DNA from: Hymenobacter sedentarius
GTDB lineage: Bacteria > Bacteroidota > Bacteroidia > Cytophagales > Hymenobacteraceae
DNA: 64,000 nucleotides
Direction of reading: 5' to 3'
NCBI RefSeq assembly: GCF_001507645.1
Contig: NZ_CP013909.1
Coordinates: forward strand, 2,728,001 to 2,792,000
The notes under the pieces were generated by a model that saw only the letters and a program-made list of their open reading frames with translations, searched no databases and was not told where the DNA came from. Position 1 is the stretch's first letter. Each line of letters opens with the position of its first letter. A program made the translations under genes and the position numbers. Positions 35,068 to 44,500 of this stretch are shown here, in pieces.

Positions 35068-36459
35068 TCAAGCAATATTCTCCTCGCGACGGGCTATTTC
35101 CACAGCTAAATCCGCTGCCTGCTGCCGCAGCTCTGGCACCGCGGTCGATTCGAAATAGGCCGGCCGGCGGCTGGGGCCAAGCGTGAAAAGCCCAGGCGAA
35201 GCAGCGCCACTTGTGCCAAGCACTGCCCCAGATTCGTCGGTGAGCAGGCCCAGCCGCAAGGGGTCGGGGTTGAGTTGGTCGGCCTCGCGCAGGCTCACCA
35301 CCAGCGGGTCGTCAATGCGGCCATAATCCAGCAGTGGGCCGGCGCAGCACACCACGTGGTGGGCAGTGTGCCAGCATGCTTCGGTGCCGTGGGGCCGGAT
35401 GCGCACCCGCAGCTGATTGCCGGCGGGCAGAATCTCGCGCACTGTGCCTATCTGCATGTTAATCATGCCCGCCGCTGTGAGGTCGTCGATGGCCTGCGCG
35501 TTTTGTGGGGGGCTGCGGTGCCGCTTCACCGACCACAGGCCCGCTAGGTGCCGCAGGAATCGGCATTGCTCGTCCAGCGGCCAGGCCGCCCAGATATGCC
35601 CCAAGTTAGGCCGCAGCGAGTCGAGCACCGGCCGCCAGTCGATGCCCCGCGCGGCTGCCGCCCGCAGGTGCCGCTTGAAAACGGCTAGCACGCCGGCAAC
35701 CGTGGTTTCGTGCACCAACTCCGGGTAAAAGCTCGGGTAAGCGGCCGTTTCGGGGCCGTGCGGGGCGGGCCAGCGGCCGTGCCGGGCCACTACCGTAATG
35801 GGGGCGTGGTGACCGTCCTGGCGCAGGGCCAGCAACACATCCACCGCCGTCAGGCCCGAGCCAATGAGCAGCACGTCCTCGTCGGGCCCGATGCGGCGCA
35901 GGTTGCCGGCCACCCACGGGTCGCCGTGGTAGCCGGGGTGGGCGAGGTAGGCCAAGTCGGGGCCGGCGGGCGGCGGGGGCGGAAAGTTGCCCAGCGCCAG
36001 CACCACGTAGTCGCTTCGGATTTCGGTGCCGTTGGCCAGCTGCACGGCCCGGCGGCCATCGGGAAGGAGCAGGGCGGCCACGGCTTTGGTGGCGTGCCAC
36101 TGCACCTGGCCCGGGCCCGGCGCCAGCGCGGGCGCCAGTTCCTCGTGCAGGTAGCGGCCGAAGGCGGAGCGCGAGGCAAACTCAGGCATGCCGCCCGTGC
36201 TTTCGGGCTGCTGCCGTAGCCACGCGGCAAAATGCCCGGGCTCCTCGGGGTACAAGCTCAGCACGCCGGGCCGTACATTGAGCAGGTACTCGGGGCGCCG
36301 GGCGGTGTACGCCAGGCCGGGCCCGGGAATGTCGCGTGGCTCAATCAGGTGCATTTCGGCCTGCGCCAGGGCGGGCTGCCGCCGCAGCTGCAGCACCAGC
36401 GCCGTTCCCGCGAAGCCGCCGCCCACAACGGTAATAACGGGACGGCCAGAGTGAGTCAC
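35068..36459 (-). CDS. FAD/NAD(P)-binding protein (YdhS-like)
   Basis: The protein has 463 residues. The N-terminal dinucleotide motif is VITVVGGGFAGTALVLQL, followed by GPGLAYTARRPEYLLNVRPG, typical of the FAD-NAD(P)-binding family of YdhS-like proteins. A second Rossmann motif is DVLLIGSGLTAVDVLLAL. The C-terminal part contains PLLDYGRIDDPLVVSL. Such proteins are probable flavin oxidoreductases of unknown substrate. No signal peptide is seen, so it should be cytoplasmic. Its neighbours do not suggest a pathway; hldD lies 150 bp downstream in the coordinate sense and on the same strand. Confidence 0.87.
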   Translation of the reverse strand: MTHSGRPVITVVGGGFAGTALVLQLRRQPALAQAEMHLIEPRDIPGPGLAYTARRPEYLLNVRPGVLSLYPEEPGHFAAWLRQQPESTGGMPEFASRSAFGRYLHEELAPALAPGPGQVQWHATKAVAALLLPDGRRAVQLANGTEIRSDYVVLALGNFPPPPPAGPDLAYLAHPGYHGDPWVAGNLRRIGPDEDVLLIGSGLTAVDVLLALRQDGHHAPITVVARHGRWPAPHGPETAAYPSFYPELVHETTVAGVLAVFKRHLRAAAARGIDWRPVLDSLRPNLGHIWAAWPLDEQCRFLRHLAGLWSVKRHRSPPQNAQAIDDLTAAGMINMQIGTVREILPAGNQLRVRIRPHGTEACWHTAHHVVCCAGPLLDYGRIDDPLVVSLREADQLNPDPLRLGLLTDESGAVLGTSGAASPGLFTLGPSRRPAYFESTAVPELRQQAADLAVEIARREENIA

Positions 36460-36609
36460 AGCGGTAATAATGGGTGAGAAAGCAGGAAGGATTTTAGCCT
36501 AAGGAGAAGTACGCCCAAAGCTGAACCAGTAGCAGTGGGAATGTGGCAACCGGTGGCCGCCCCGATGGTTGTGGGCGGCCCAAGCCGGGCGCAAGCTAAA
36601 AATTTCAGC

Positions 36610-37578
36610 CTACATATACTTGCCCGGTACCAGGTAGTTCTTCACGTAGTCGGCGATTCCGTCTTCCAGGTGCGTGAAGGGCAGGTCGTAGCCGATGCTG
36701 GCGAGCTTGCTCATGTCGGCCTGGGTGAAGTACTGGTATTTGTCGCGAATGTCCTCGGGCGTGTCCCGGAACTGGATGTCGGCGGTGCGGCCCAGGGCGT
36801 TAAACGTGTTCAGGGCCAGGTCCAGGAAGGTGCGGGCCTGGCCGCTGCCCAGGTTGTAAATGCCCGAATCTTTGCGGTGGTGAAGCAGGAAGTAGCACAC
36901 CTCCACCACGTCCTTCACATACACGAAGTCGCGCATTTGCCCGCCGTCTTCGTAGTCCGGGTTGTGCGACTTGAACAGCACCATCGAGCCCGTTTGCTCA
37001 ATCTGCCGGAAAGCGTGCAGAATCACCGATGCCATGCGGCCCTTGTGGTACTCGTTGGGCCCGTACACGTTGAAAAACTTGAGCCCGGCCCAGAAATACG
37101 GCTTCTCCTCCTGCTGCAGGGCCCAGTTGTCGAAGTCGTTTTTCGAGTCACCGTAGGGGTTGAGCGGCCGGTAGAGCGGAAACAGGGCTTCGTCGGTATC
37201 GGTGTAGCCCAGGGTGCCGTCGCCGTAGGTAGCGGCCGAGGAGGCGTACACCAGCGGCAGGTTGTAGCGGACGCAGGCCTGCCACATCTGCTTGGAATAG
37301 TTCAGGTTGAGCACATCGAACACGGCCGGGTCCATCTCCGTGGTGTCGGTGCGGGCGCCGAGGTGAAACACGAATTCCACCTGCTCGTGGTTGGCATCGA
37401 GCCACTCAAAAAACGTTTCCCGGTCCACGTACTCGCGCAGCTTCTTGCCCTCGATGTTGGGCAGCTTCTTTGCAATCGAAAAATTATCAACCACCACGAT
37501 GTCGTTGAAGTTGGAGGCGTTGAGGCGGGAAACAAGGCAGCTGGCGATGAAGCCGGCCGCGCCGGTGACTACTATCAT
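36610..37578 (-). CDS. hldD: ADP-glyceromanno-heptose 6-epimerase
   Basis: With the start at 37578 the protein has 322 residues. The Rossmann motif MIVVTGAAGFIASCLVSRLN opens it, and the SDR catalytic residues lie in YASSAATYG and RPLNPYGDSKNDFDN (YxxxK-like, here YGDSK). HLGARTDTTEMD and GLKFFNVYGPNEYHKGRM are strongly typical of HldD/RfaD, which makes the L-glycero-D-manno-heptose precursor of the LPS inner core. A longer frame to 37635 crosses the promoter box at 37602-37609, so 37578 is preferred. Adjacent lpxB and this gene both serve outer-membrane lipid A/core synthesis. Confidence 0.92.
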   Translation of the reverse strand: MIVVTGAAGFIASCLVSRLNASNFNDIVVVDNFSIAKKLPNIEGKKLREYVDRETFFEWLDANHEQVEFVFHLGARTDTTEMDPAVFDVLNLNYSKQMWQACVRYNLPLVYASSAATYGDGTLGYTDTDEALFPLYRPLNPYGDSKNDFDNWALQQEEKPYFWAGLKFFNVYGPNEYHKGRMASVILHAFRQIEQTGSMVLFKSHNPDYEDGGQMRDFVYVKDVVEVCYFLLHHRKDSGIYNLGSGQARTFLDLALNTFNALGRTADIQFRDTPEDIRDKYQYFTQADMSKLASIGYDLPFTHLEDGIADYVKNYLVPGKYM

Positions 37579-37601
37579 ACTGGGCGGATTTGGGAGAGCG
37601 G

Positions 37602-37609
37602 CAAAGGTA
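37602..37609 (-). promoter_or_regulatory. -7 promoter box of hldD
   Basis: The minus strand reads TACCTTTG, 23 bp before the hldD start. It faces away from the box at 37642-37649, so hldD and the BtuF-like gene have back-to-back promoters about 30 bp apart. Confidence 0.6.
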
Positions 37610-37620
37610 AACCGTTGCGG

Positions 37621-37649
37621 TTGGTCGTTGGCCATCCGGCCTACCTTTG
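37621..37649 (+). promoter_or_regulatory. Promoter of the BtuF-like gene
   Basis: TTG at 37621-37623 is followed after 18 nt by TACCTTTG (37642-37649). The box is only 4 bp before the ATG at 37654, so the mRNA may start at or near the start codon and be nearly leaderless. Confidence 0.55.
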
Positions 37650-37653
37650 CCCC

Positions 37654-38547
37654 ATGCGTTACCCGTTACTGATTTCAGTGCTGGCCCTTCTGGCGGCCTG
37701 CCACTCCGAGCCCCGGCAAGCGGCTGCCGTAGCCGTGCAGGATGACTTGGGCCGCCACCTCACCCTGCCTGCGCACCCCCGGCGGGTGCTAGCGCTGGCC
37801 CCCAGCATGACCGAAATGTTGTACGCCGTGGCCGATACCGCCACCATCGTGGCCCGCGTGCCCCAGGACGACTACCCCGCCGCCGTGCGCCGGAAGCCCG
37901 TGGTCAACAATTACCCGCTGGACTTTGAAAAGCTGGTGCTGCTGCGCCCCGACGTCGTGTTTACCATCGAAGGCATCACCTCCGTCGACGATGCCCAACG
38001 CCTGCAGGAAATGGGTATTCCGGTGTATTACATGAAATTTCGCCGGGTCAAGGATGTGTTTACCGGCCTCGAAACCCTGGGCCGGCTCCTGGGCCGCCAG
38101 CCGCAGGCCCAGCACTTCGCCGATTCACTGCGCCGCCAGCTCAAGGCTTTAGATGCTTCAGCCAAAAGCCAATCCGCCACGCCGCCGAGGGTGCTGGCCA
38201 TCACCTGGCAGGACCCTATCTACTGCTACGGCCAGAACACGCTGTTTACCGATGAAATCCGCTTGGCCGGTGGGCATAACGCCGTCACCGAGACCTTCCC
38301 GCAGCCTTACCCGGCCCTCACCCGCGAGTACATCCTCAAGCTCAACCCCGATGTGCTCCTGGGCGGCAGCTTCGAGAAGCTGGACAGCACCTTTTTCAAG
38401 AACTACCCCGAGCTGCGCCGCATCCGCGCCTACCAGACCCACCGCGTATTTCCCATCACCGGCAACCTGCTCGAGCGTCCCGGCCCCCGCGTGCTGGAGT
38501 CGGTGCGCGAGCTGCAAAAGATTTTAACAATTAAGGCCGCGGAGTGA
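37654..38547 (+). CDS. Periplasmic metal/cobalamin ABC transporter substrate-binding protein (BtuF-like)
   Basis: With the start at 37654 the protein has 297 residues. A lipoprotein-type signal (MRYPLLISVLALLAACHSE) puts the anchor Cys near residue 16. The helical-backbone metal-receptor fold is indicated by RRVLALAPSMTEMLYAVADT, DFEKLVLLRPDVVFTIEG, GIPVYYMKFRRVKDVF, LAGGHNAVTETFPQPYP and ILKLNPDVLLGGSFEK. Such proteins bind vitamin B12, haem or ferric siderophores; BtuF is the best guess because the next gene is a FecCD/BtuC permease. The permease gene overlaps its stop by 4 bp. A frame running upstream to 36535 is antisense to hldD and not real. Confidence 0.9.
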   Translation: MRYPLLISVLALLAACHSEPRQAAAVAVQDDLGRHLTLPAHPRRVLALAPSMTEMLYAVADTATIVARVPQDDYPAAVRRKPVVNNYPLDFEKLVLLRPDVVFTIEGITSVDDAQRLQEMGIPVYYMKFRRVKDVFTGLETLGRLLGRQPQAQHFADSLRRQLKALDASAKSQSATPPRVLAITWQDPIYCYGQNTLFTDEIRLAGGHNAVTETFPQPYPALTREYILKLNPDVLLGGSFEKLDSTFFKNYPELRRIRAYQTHRVFPITGNLLERPGPRVLESVRELQKILTIKAAE

Positions 38548-39542
38548 AGAATCGCCCCCTGTTGTGGTTGGCCGTGGGCCTCGTGCTGATGCTGGCGCTG
38601 GTGCTGCTGGGCTTGCGCGTGGGCAGCTACTCCACCTCGTACCCCTTCATTCTTAATACGCTGCGGCACTACGACCCCACCGACCCAGCCCAACTGGTGC
38701 TGGTGCAGCTGCGCCTGCCGCGCATCCTGCTGGCGCTGCTGGCCGGGGCCAGCCTGGCCGTGAGCGGCTACCTGCTGCAAACGTTGGTCACCAATCCTTT
38801 GGCCGACCCTTACCTGCTGGGCACGGCCTCGGGCGCCTCGCTGGGGGCCATTGCTTCCTACGTGCTGGTTCCGTCGCTCACAGTGGCGGGCGTGTATTTG
38901 CCGCCGGTGGCGGCACTGGCCGGGGCGTTTGGGGCCACGCTGCTGGTGGTGGCATTGGGCACCCGGCGCGGCCGCATTCTGCCGGCGCCGCTGTTGCTGG
39001 CGGGCGTGGCCGTGGGGGCGCTGGCGGCGGCCATTGGCAGCCTGCTCACCTTCCTGGCCTCGCCCGAGGGCAGCTTGCGCAGCGTGGTGTTCTGGGCATT
39101 TGGCAGCTTTGAGCGGGCCGGCTGGAGCGTGCTGCCGTACCCGGCGGCGGCACTGGGCATCAGCCTGTTTGTGCTGGCCTTCCTGCAAAAGGACCTCAAC
39201 CTGCTGCTGCTGGGCGAGGAGCGGGCCTCGGCCCTGGGCCTGCCGGTGGCACAGCGGCGGTGGCTGCTGGTGCTGCTGGCGGCCGGCCTCACGGGGGGCG
39301 TGGTGGCGCTGTGCGGCCCGGTAGGCTTTGTGGGCCTGCTGGTTCCGCACCTCACGCGGGGGCTGCTGGGCACCACGGGCCGCTACAATCTGCTGGCGTG
39401 TGCGCTGCTGGGTGGGGTGTTTTTGCTGGCCTGCGACTTACTCGCGCGCCTGCTGTACCCGCCGGCCGGCCTGCCGGTGGGCTTGGTCACAGCCCTGTTC
39501 GGGGTACCCTTCTTCGTATATTTGCTGCGTAGAAATTCATAG
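38544..39542 (+). CDS. FecCD/BtuC-family ABC transporter permease
   Basis: The protein has 332 residues and begins at a GTG that overlaps the stop of the binding-protein gene (GTGA), so the two are translationally coupled. It has about nine to ten membrane segments and the family's motifs: LRLPRILLALLAGASLAVSG, NPLADPYLLGTASGASLGAI, GLPVAQRRWLLVLLAAGLTG and GPVGFVGLLVPHLTRGLLG. It forms the inner-membrane channel for vitamin B12 or ferric siderophores. The ATPase gene expected next is absent; the downstream gene is queD. Confidence 0.93.
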   Translation: MKNRPLLWLAVGLVLMLALVLLGLRVGSYSTSYPFILNTLRHYDPTDPAQLVLVQLRLPRILLALLAGASLAVSGYLLQTLVTNPLADPYLLGTASGASLGAIASYVLVPSLTVAGVYLPPVAALAGAFGATLLVVALGTRRGRILPAPLLLAGVAVGALAAAIGSLLTFLASPEGSLRSVVFWAFGSFERAGWSVLPYPAAALGISLFVLAFLQKDLNLLLLGEERASALGLPVAQRRWLLVLLAAGLTGGVVALCGPVGFVGLLVPHLTRGLLGTTGRYNLLACALLGGVFLLACDLLARLLYPPAGLPVGLVTALFGVPFFVYLLRRNS

Positions 39543-39622
39543 TTGCCGGTTGTTAGGTATCAGTTGTCAGGTCTGGAACAGGCTCGTCTATACTGACAGC
39601 CAACAACCGACAGCTGACAACC
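39541..39622. repeat. Inverted repeat between the permease gene and queD
   Basis: CGGTTGTTAGGTATCAGT (39547-39564) and ACTGACAGCCAACAACCG (39592-39609) form imperfect arms. The element begins at the permease stop codon (TAG, 39540-39542) and ends a few bases before the queD ATG (39629). Confidence 0.7.
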
Positions 39623-39628
39623 CGAAGA

Positions 39629-40045
39629 ATGATATACGTTAGCCGTCAGGAACATTTCAACGCCGCTCATAAGCTGCACAACCCCAAGTGGAGCGACGAA
39701 CGCAACCGCGAGGTATTTGGACCTTGCGCCAACGCCAACTGGCACGGCCACAACTACGACCTCATCGTAACCGTCAAAGGTCAGCCCGACCCGGACACCG
39801 GCTTTGTGGTTGATTTAAAGGCCCTTTCCGACCTGCTGCGCGTGCACATCACCGAGCAGGTCGACCATAAAAACCTCAACCTCGACGTGCCGTTCATGGC
39901 CGGTCAAATGGCCAGCACCGAGAACCTAGTCATCGCCTTCTGGCAAATTCTGGAGCGCGAATTACCCGCCATCACCGAGGCCAAGCTGCACTGCGTAAAA
40001 CTCTACGAAACGCCACGCAACTTTGTAGAATACTACGGCGGCTGA
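39629..40045 (+). CDS. queD: 6-carboxy-5,6,7,8-tetrahydropterin synthase (QueD/PTPS family)
   Basis: The protein has 138 residues. It should convert dihydroneopterin triphosphate to 6-carboxytetrahydropterin for queuosine. The zinc ligands are His14 in HFNAAHKL and the pair in WHGHNYDL; the catalytic Cys is in EVFGPCANANW. The C-terminal LYETPRNFVEYYGG is also conserved. A biopterin-type role (6-pyruvoyl-tetrahydropterin synthase) is possible but less likely. The gene stands alone between two palindromic elements, and its stop codon is the first three bases of the downstream one. Confidence 0.92.
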   Translation: MIYVSRQEHFNAAHKLHNPKWSDERNREVFGPCANANWHGHNYDLIVTVKGQPDPDTGFVVDLKALSDLLRVHITEQVDHKNLNLDVPFMAGQMASTENLVIAFWQILERELPAITEAKLHCVKLYETPRNFVEYYGG

Positions 40046-40166
40046 TTTCATTTAACAATTATCAATTAACAGTTAACACTTGTTGATTGATGAGCCTGTG
40101 CTACTCTGAACAACCTTGGAGGCAACGGCTTACTGTTAAATGTTAATTGATAATTGTTAAATGAAA
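40043..40166. repeat. AT-rich palindromic element, copy 2
   Basis: The left arm (40043-40078, around AACAATTATCAATTAACAGT) and right arm (40130-40166, around ATGTTAATTGATAATTGTTA) are near-perfect inverted repeats around a 50-bp centre. It starts TGATTTCATTTAAC, with TGA being the queD stop, and ends 3 bp before the lpxB ATG. It is the same family as 8333-8436; only the arms are shared, not the centre. Confidence 0.88.
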
Positions 40167-40168
40167 GA

Positions 40169-41281
40169 ATGAAATATTACCTCATTGCCGGCGAGCGTTC
40201 AGGCGATTTCCACGCAGCCCACCTCATGCGCGAACTGCGCGGACAGGACGCTGCCGCGCAATTCCGCTTCTGGGGCGGCGACCAAATGCAAGCCGAAGGC
40301 GGCGAGCTGGTGCGCCATTACCAGGACCTGGCCATCATGGGCTTTGTGGAGGCGGCCACCAGCGTGCTCAAGTTCCGGGGGTATTTGAAGCAGTGCCAGG
40401 CCGATTTGCTGGCCTACAAGCCCGACGTGCTGATTCTGGTAGACTACGCCGGCTTCAACCTGCGCATGGCCAAGGTGGCCAAAGACCACGGCATCAAGGT
40501 GTTTTACTACATCTCGCCCAAAATCTGGGCTTGGAACCAGGGCCGCGTCGAGAAGGTGAAGGCCCGGGTCGACAAGATGTTCGTCATCCTGCCCTTTGAG
40601 GAGGAATTCTACCAGAAGTTTGGGTACAACGTGGATTACACCGGCAACCCCACCGCCGATGCCGTGGCCGAGTTCCAGCCTGCACTGGACTTCTACGACC
40701 GCAACCGCCTCGACCCAAACCGGCCGATTATCGCCGTATTGCCAGGCTCACGCAAGCAGGAAATCGAGGAGATGCTGCACGAGATGATTGCCATTCTGCC
40801 CGGTTTTCAGGAGTATCAGTTTGTCGTGGCCGGTGTGAGCAACCTCGACCCGAATTACTACCGCCACTTTGAGCGAAATGGCATCCGGTTTCTGTTCGAG
40901 CAAACCTTCGATTTGTTGAGCCATGCCAGCGCGGCCCTGGTTACCAGCGGCACAGCCACCCTCGAAACTGCCCTGTTTGGCGTGCCCCAGATTGTGTGCT
41001 ACCGCACCAGCGGCCTGAGCTACGCCATCGGCAAGATGGTCATCAAAGTCCCGTACATCTCCCTGGTCAACCTCATTGCCGGCCGCGCTGTCGTAAAAGA
41101 GCTCATACAGAGCGATTTCAACGCGCGCAACCTGCTCGACGAGCTTAAGACCATGCTGACGGATGCCGACTACATGGCCCGCATCAAGGCCGGCTACGCC
41201 GAGCTGCGCGAAAAGCTCGGCCAGCAACAAGCCGCCCGTAAGACGGCCGAGCTGATGGTGAAGTACTTAAAAGAGGCTTAA
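40169..41281 (+). CDS. lpxB: Lipid-A-disaccharide synthase
   Basis: With the start at 40169 the protein has 370 residues. LpxB joins UDP-diacylglucosamine and lipid X to form lipid A disaccharide phosphate. The N-terminal motif is YLIAGERSGDFHAAHLMREL; other conserved parts are DVLILVDYAGFNLRMAK, YYISPKIWAWNQGRVEK, VDYTGNPTADAV, VLPGSRKQEIEEML and VTSGTATLETALFGVP. An upstream ATG at 40154 lies within the palindromic element and is unlikely. A hairpin terminator follows 90 bp after the stop. Confidence 0.95.
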   Translation: MKYYLIAGERSGDFHAAHLMRELRGQDAAAQFRFWGGDQMQAEGGELVRHYQDLAIMGFVEAATSVLKFRGYLKQCQADLLAYKPDVLILVDYAGFNLRMAKVAKDHGIKVFYYISPKIWAWNQGRVEKVKARVDKMFVILPFEEEFYQKFGYNVDYTGNPTADAVAEFQPALDFYDRNRLDPNRPIIAVLPGSRKQEIEEMLHEMIAILPGFQEYQFVVAGVSNLDPNYYRHFERNGIRFLFEQTFDLLSHASAALVTSGTATLETALFGVPQIVCYRTSGLSYAIGKMVIKVPYISLVNLIAGRAVVKELIQSDFNARNLLDELKTMLTDADYMARIKAGYAELREKLGQQQAARKTAELMVKYLKEA

Positions 41282-41370
41282 CAAAGCTCACCGGGTTGAG
41301 CTAAGTTCTCGCTTCATTTGCAGAGTGCCAGCTGCGAGTTCTAAGAAAAGTTTTATTTGCTGACTATCCT

Positions 41371-41402
41371 AAAAGCTCCGACGATAAGCGTCGGAGCTTT
41401 TT
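41371..41402 (+). terminator. Intrinsic terminator after lpxB
   Basis: AAAAGCTCCGACG and CGTCGGAGCTTTTT pair around a short loop. It is followed by about 170 bp of AT-rich DNA before the metalloprotease gene, with no clear promoter box. Confidence 0.88.
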
Positions 41403-41572
41403 GTTTTCTGCCCAAATCCATTAGCGAGGCATTTGTAATTAGGTCTTTATAATATTAGCGGGGTAATCAATTGCTGTTAGACCACGCAAAGCAAGAGGGG
41501 TGGAGTATCAAATTCTAATAGCATATCGTTTTCGGCTAAATTTACTCCTGCTACTAAAGGCACCATTTCTTC

Positions 41573-44500
41573 GTGAAGCAATTTTACAGCACCTGCGTGC
41601 CGGCAAGCTATTCTGCGGTTAAAACTAGCCTGAGCCGAATTGGTGCCTCAATGCTCCTAGCTCTTGGTGTAACGCTGGGTGCTCAGGCTCAACAGCAAGC
41701 GCCGCAGTTCTTCCACGCCGATGTGGCGGCGCGAACAACGGCGGCCACCTCGCCACTGGCAGCGGCGCTGTACCGGTCGCAGGCCCTGACACTAGATGTA
41801 GATGGCCTGCAAGCGGCCCTGGCCACGGCGCCGCCGGAAGCCCAGGTCGGCGCCGTGCCGCTGGTAATAGCATTGCCTCTGCCCAATGGGGGCACCGGTC
41901 GCTTCGCCCTGCACGAAGCTCCAATAATGGCCCCAGCGCTGGCCGCTCACTTTCCCGATATAAAAACCTACGCCGGCATAGGCCTCGACGATGCCTCGGC
42001 GTCGGTGCGGCTCGATATGACGCCGCAGGGTTTTCATGGCCAAGTGCTCACGGCCGGTGGCAATAGCTTCTACATCGACCCCGTGTCTCGGAATGATGCC
42101 CGCCACTACTTGGGCTTTTACCAGCGGGATATGAATAGGGCGGCGGCCGGGTCGGCCATCGCGTGCGGCTTCGCGCCCACTGCGGCCGAACTGAAAACCC
42201 AAGCGGCTCGGCTGGCCGTGCTGGCTGGTGCCGCCATGGCGCGGTCGAGTGGGCCGCAGCTGCGCACCTACCGCTTGGCCCTGGCCTGCACGCCGGAGTA
42301 TGCCCTCACTAAAGGCAACACGGTGGCTGGCGTGATGGCCGCCGAAGTCACGACCGTGAACCGGGTGGTGGGCGTGTACGAAAAAGAGCTGGCCGTGCGC
42401 ATGGTGCTGGTGCCCAACAACGACAAGCTGATTTTTCTGAGCGGCGTCGGGCCGCAGCCTCCCACGCCGTACTCCAACTCCAGCGGCAGCGCCATGCTGA
42501 GCCAGAACCAAACCAATATTGACCAGCTCATCGGCCCAGCCAATTATGACATCGGCCACGTGGTGAGCACCGGGGGCGGCGGGTGGGCCTACTTCGGCGT
42601 GGTCTGCTCGAGCACCTGGAAAGCCGCCGGTGTCACCGGCTCGCCCAGCCCCGTGGGCGATGCGTTCGACATCGACTTTGTAGCCCACGAAATGGGCCAT
42701 CAGTTTGCCGGCAACCATCCCTTCAATGGCAACGCCGGCAACTGCGCGGGCGGCAACCGCAACCCAAGCACGGCCTGGGAGCCGGGCTCGGGCTCCACAA
42801 TTATGGCCTACGCGGGCATCTGTGGTTCCTCCAACGACTTGCAGCCCAACTCCGACCCCACGTTTCATACGGGTAACTACCAGGAGATGCGGGCCTTCAT
42901 CGAAGCCACCACGTGCAGCGTTGAATCGCCTACTGGCAACACGGCTCCCACCATTACGGCCCCCGCCAGCGGCAAAACCCTGCCCATCAGCACGCCCTTC
43001 AAGCTGACGGCCTCGGCCACCGATGCTGAGAATGACGCGCTGACCTACTCTTGGGAGGAATTAGACCTGGGCAGTGCGGGCGCGCCCACCACGGCCCAGG
43101 TGCCAGGCGACAACGTGCCGCTGTTTCGCTCCTTCTACCCCACGGCGTCGGGTACCCGCTACTTTCCACGGTTGAGCAACTTGGTGGCTAACACCACGGC
43201 CATGGGAGAGCGACTGCCCTCCGTGACGCGCGCGCTGACGTTTCGGTGCACGGCCCGCGACGAGCACAACGGCCCGGCCGGCATCATTGGCGGCGTAAAC
43301 TTCAGCCCCCTCGTGAGCCTGGAGGTGAGCAGCACCGCCGGCCCCTTCGTGGTTACGGCGCCTAATACAGCCGTGTTCTGGACCGGCGGCACGGCCCAGA
43401 CCGTGACCTGGGACGTAGCCAGTACCACCAATGCTCCGGTGAGCTGCGCCCTGGTAAACCTGCGCCTTAGCCTTGATGGTGGCTTGACGTACCCTATCGT
43501 ATTGGCCCAGAACGAAGCCAACGACGGCTCGGCCGTGGTAATTGCCCCCAGCCCAATCACTGCGCAAACCCGGGCCCGCGTAATGGTTGAAGCCGCCGAT
43601 AACTACTTCTTTGACATCTCGAACGCCGACTTCACCATTACCCCGCCCGCTGTGGGGCCCACCATTACCAGCTTCACGCCCACCGGTGGGTTGGGTGGTG
43701 CAGTAGTAACTGTATTTGGCTCAAACTTTACCGGCGCAACGGCGGTGAGTTTCAACGGCACGGTTGCTACCAGCTTCACCGTCAACTCTTCGACGCAGCT
43801 AACGGCAATGGTAGCTACCGGCACCACTACTGGTCCCATCAGCGTTGTGGGTCCGGCCGGCACGGTCACTTCTGCTATGCCGTTTGTGGTGGGAGCCCCG
43901 CCGGTTATCAGCGGCTTTAGCCCCACCACCGGGCCAGTGGGCACCAGCGTCATAATCACCGGTTCAGATTTTTCGGGAACTACGCAGGTGGCGTTTAACG
44001 GGACCATCGCGCCTGCCTTCACCGTAAACTCGGCCACCCAGATTACGGCGACGGTACCCGGGCATGCCACCACTGGTTCCATTTCCGTGATTACGCCCGT
44101 AAGCACAGGCGTTTCGGCAAATAGCTTCACGGTAATTCCCGCTCCCTTTATTGCCTCGTTCACACCTACTGCCGGCGCCGGGGGGACCGTAGTGGTGCTG
44201 ACGGGCGGCTATTTCACCGGCGCCACCCAAATCACCTTTAATGGAACCGTGGCGCCTGCCTTCACGGTGAACTCGGCCACGCAGATTACGGTGACCGTGC
44301 CCACAGGCGCCGCCACCGGCCCCATCGCCGTTACTTCTGCTGGCGGCGTGGGCACTTCGACGGCTCAATTTGTGGTAGCGCCCGCCAATGATTTGTGCGG
44401 AAATGCGCTCCCCCTGGCCTGCGGCCAGACCCTGATCGGAACCACTGTGAGGGCCACGGCCACCGGCGACCCCACCACCGCCTGTACTACCGCGGTGGAT

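Noticed and set aside
36535..37653. Upstream extension of the BtuF-like gene to a 670-codon frame
   Set aside because: The extension is antisense to hldD. The proper signal peptide and promoter place the start at 37654.
37579..37653. Possible cobalamin riboswitch before the BtuF-like gene
   Set aside because: The gap to hldD is only about 75 bp and the promoter box sits next to the ATG, which leaves no room for a riboswitch.
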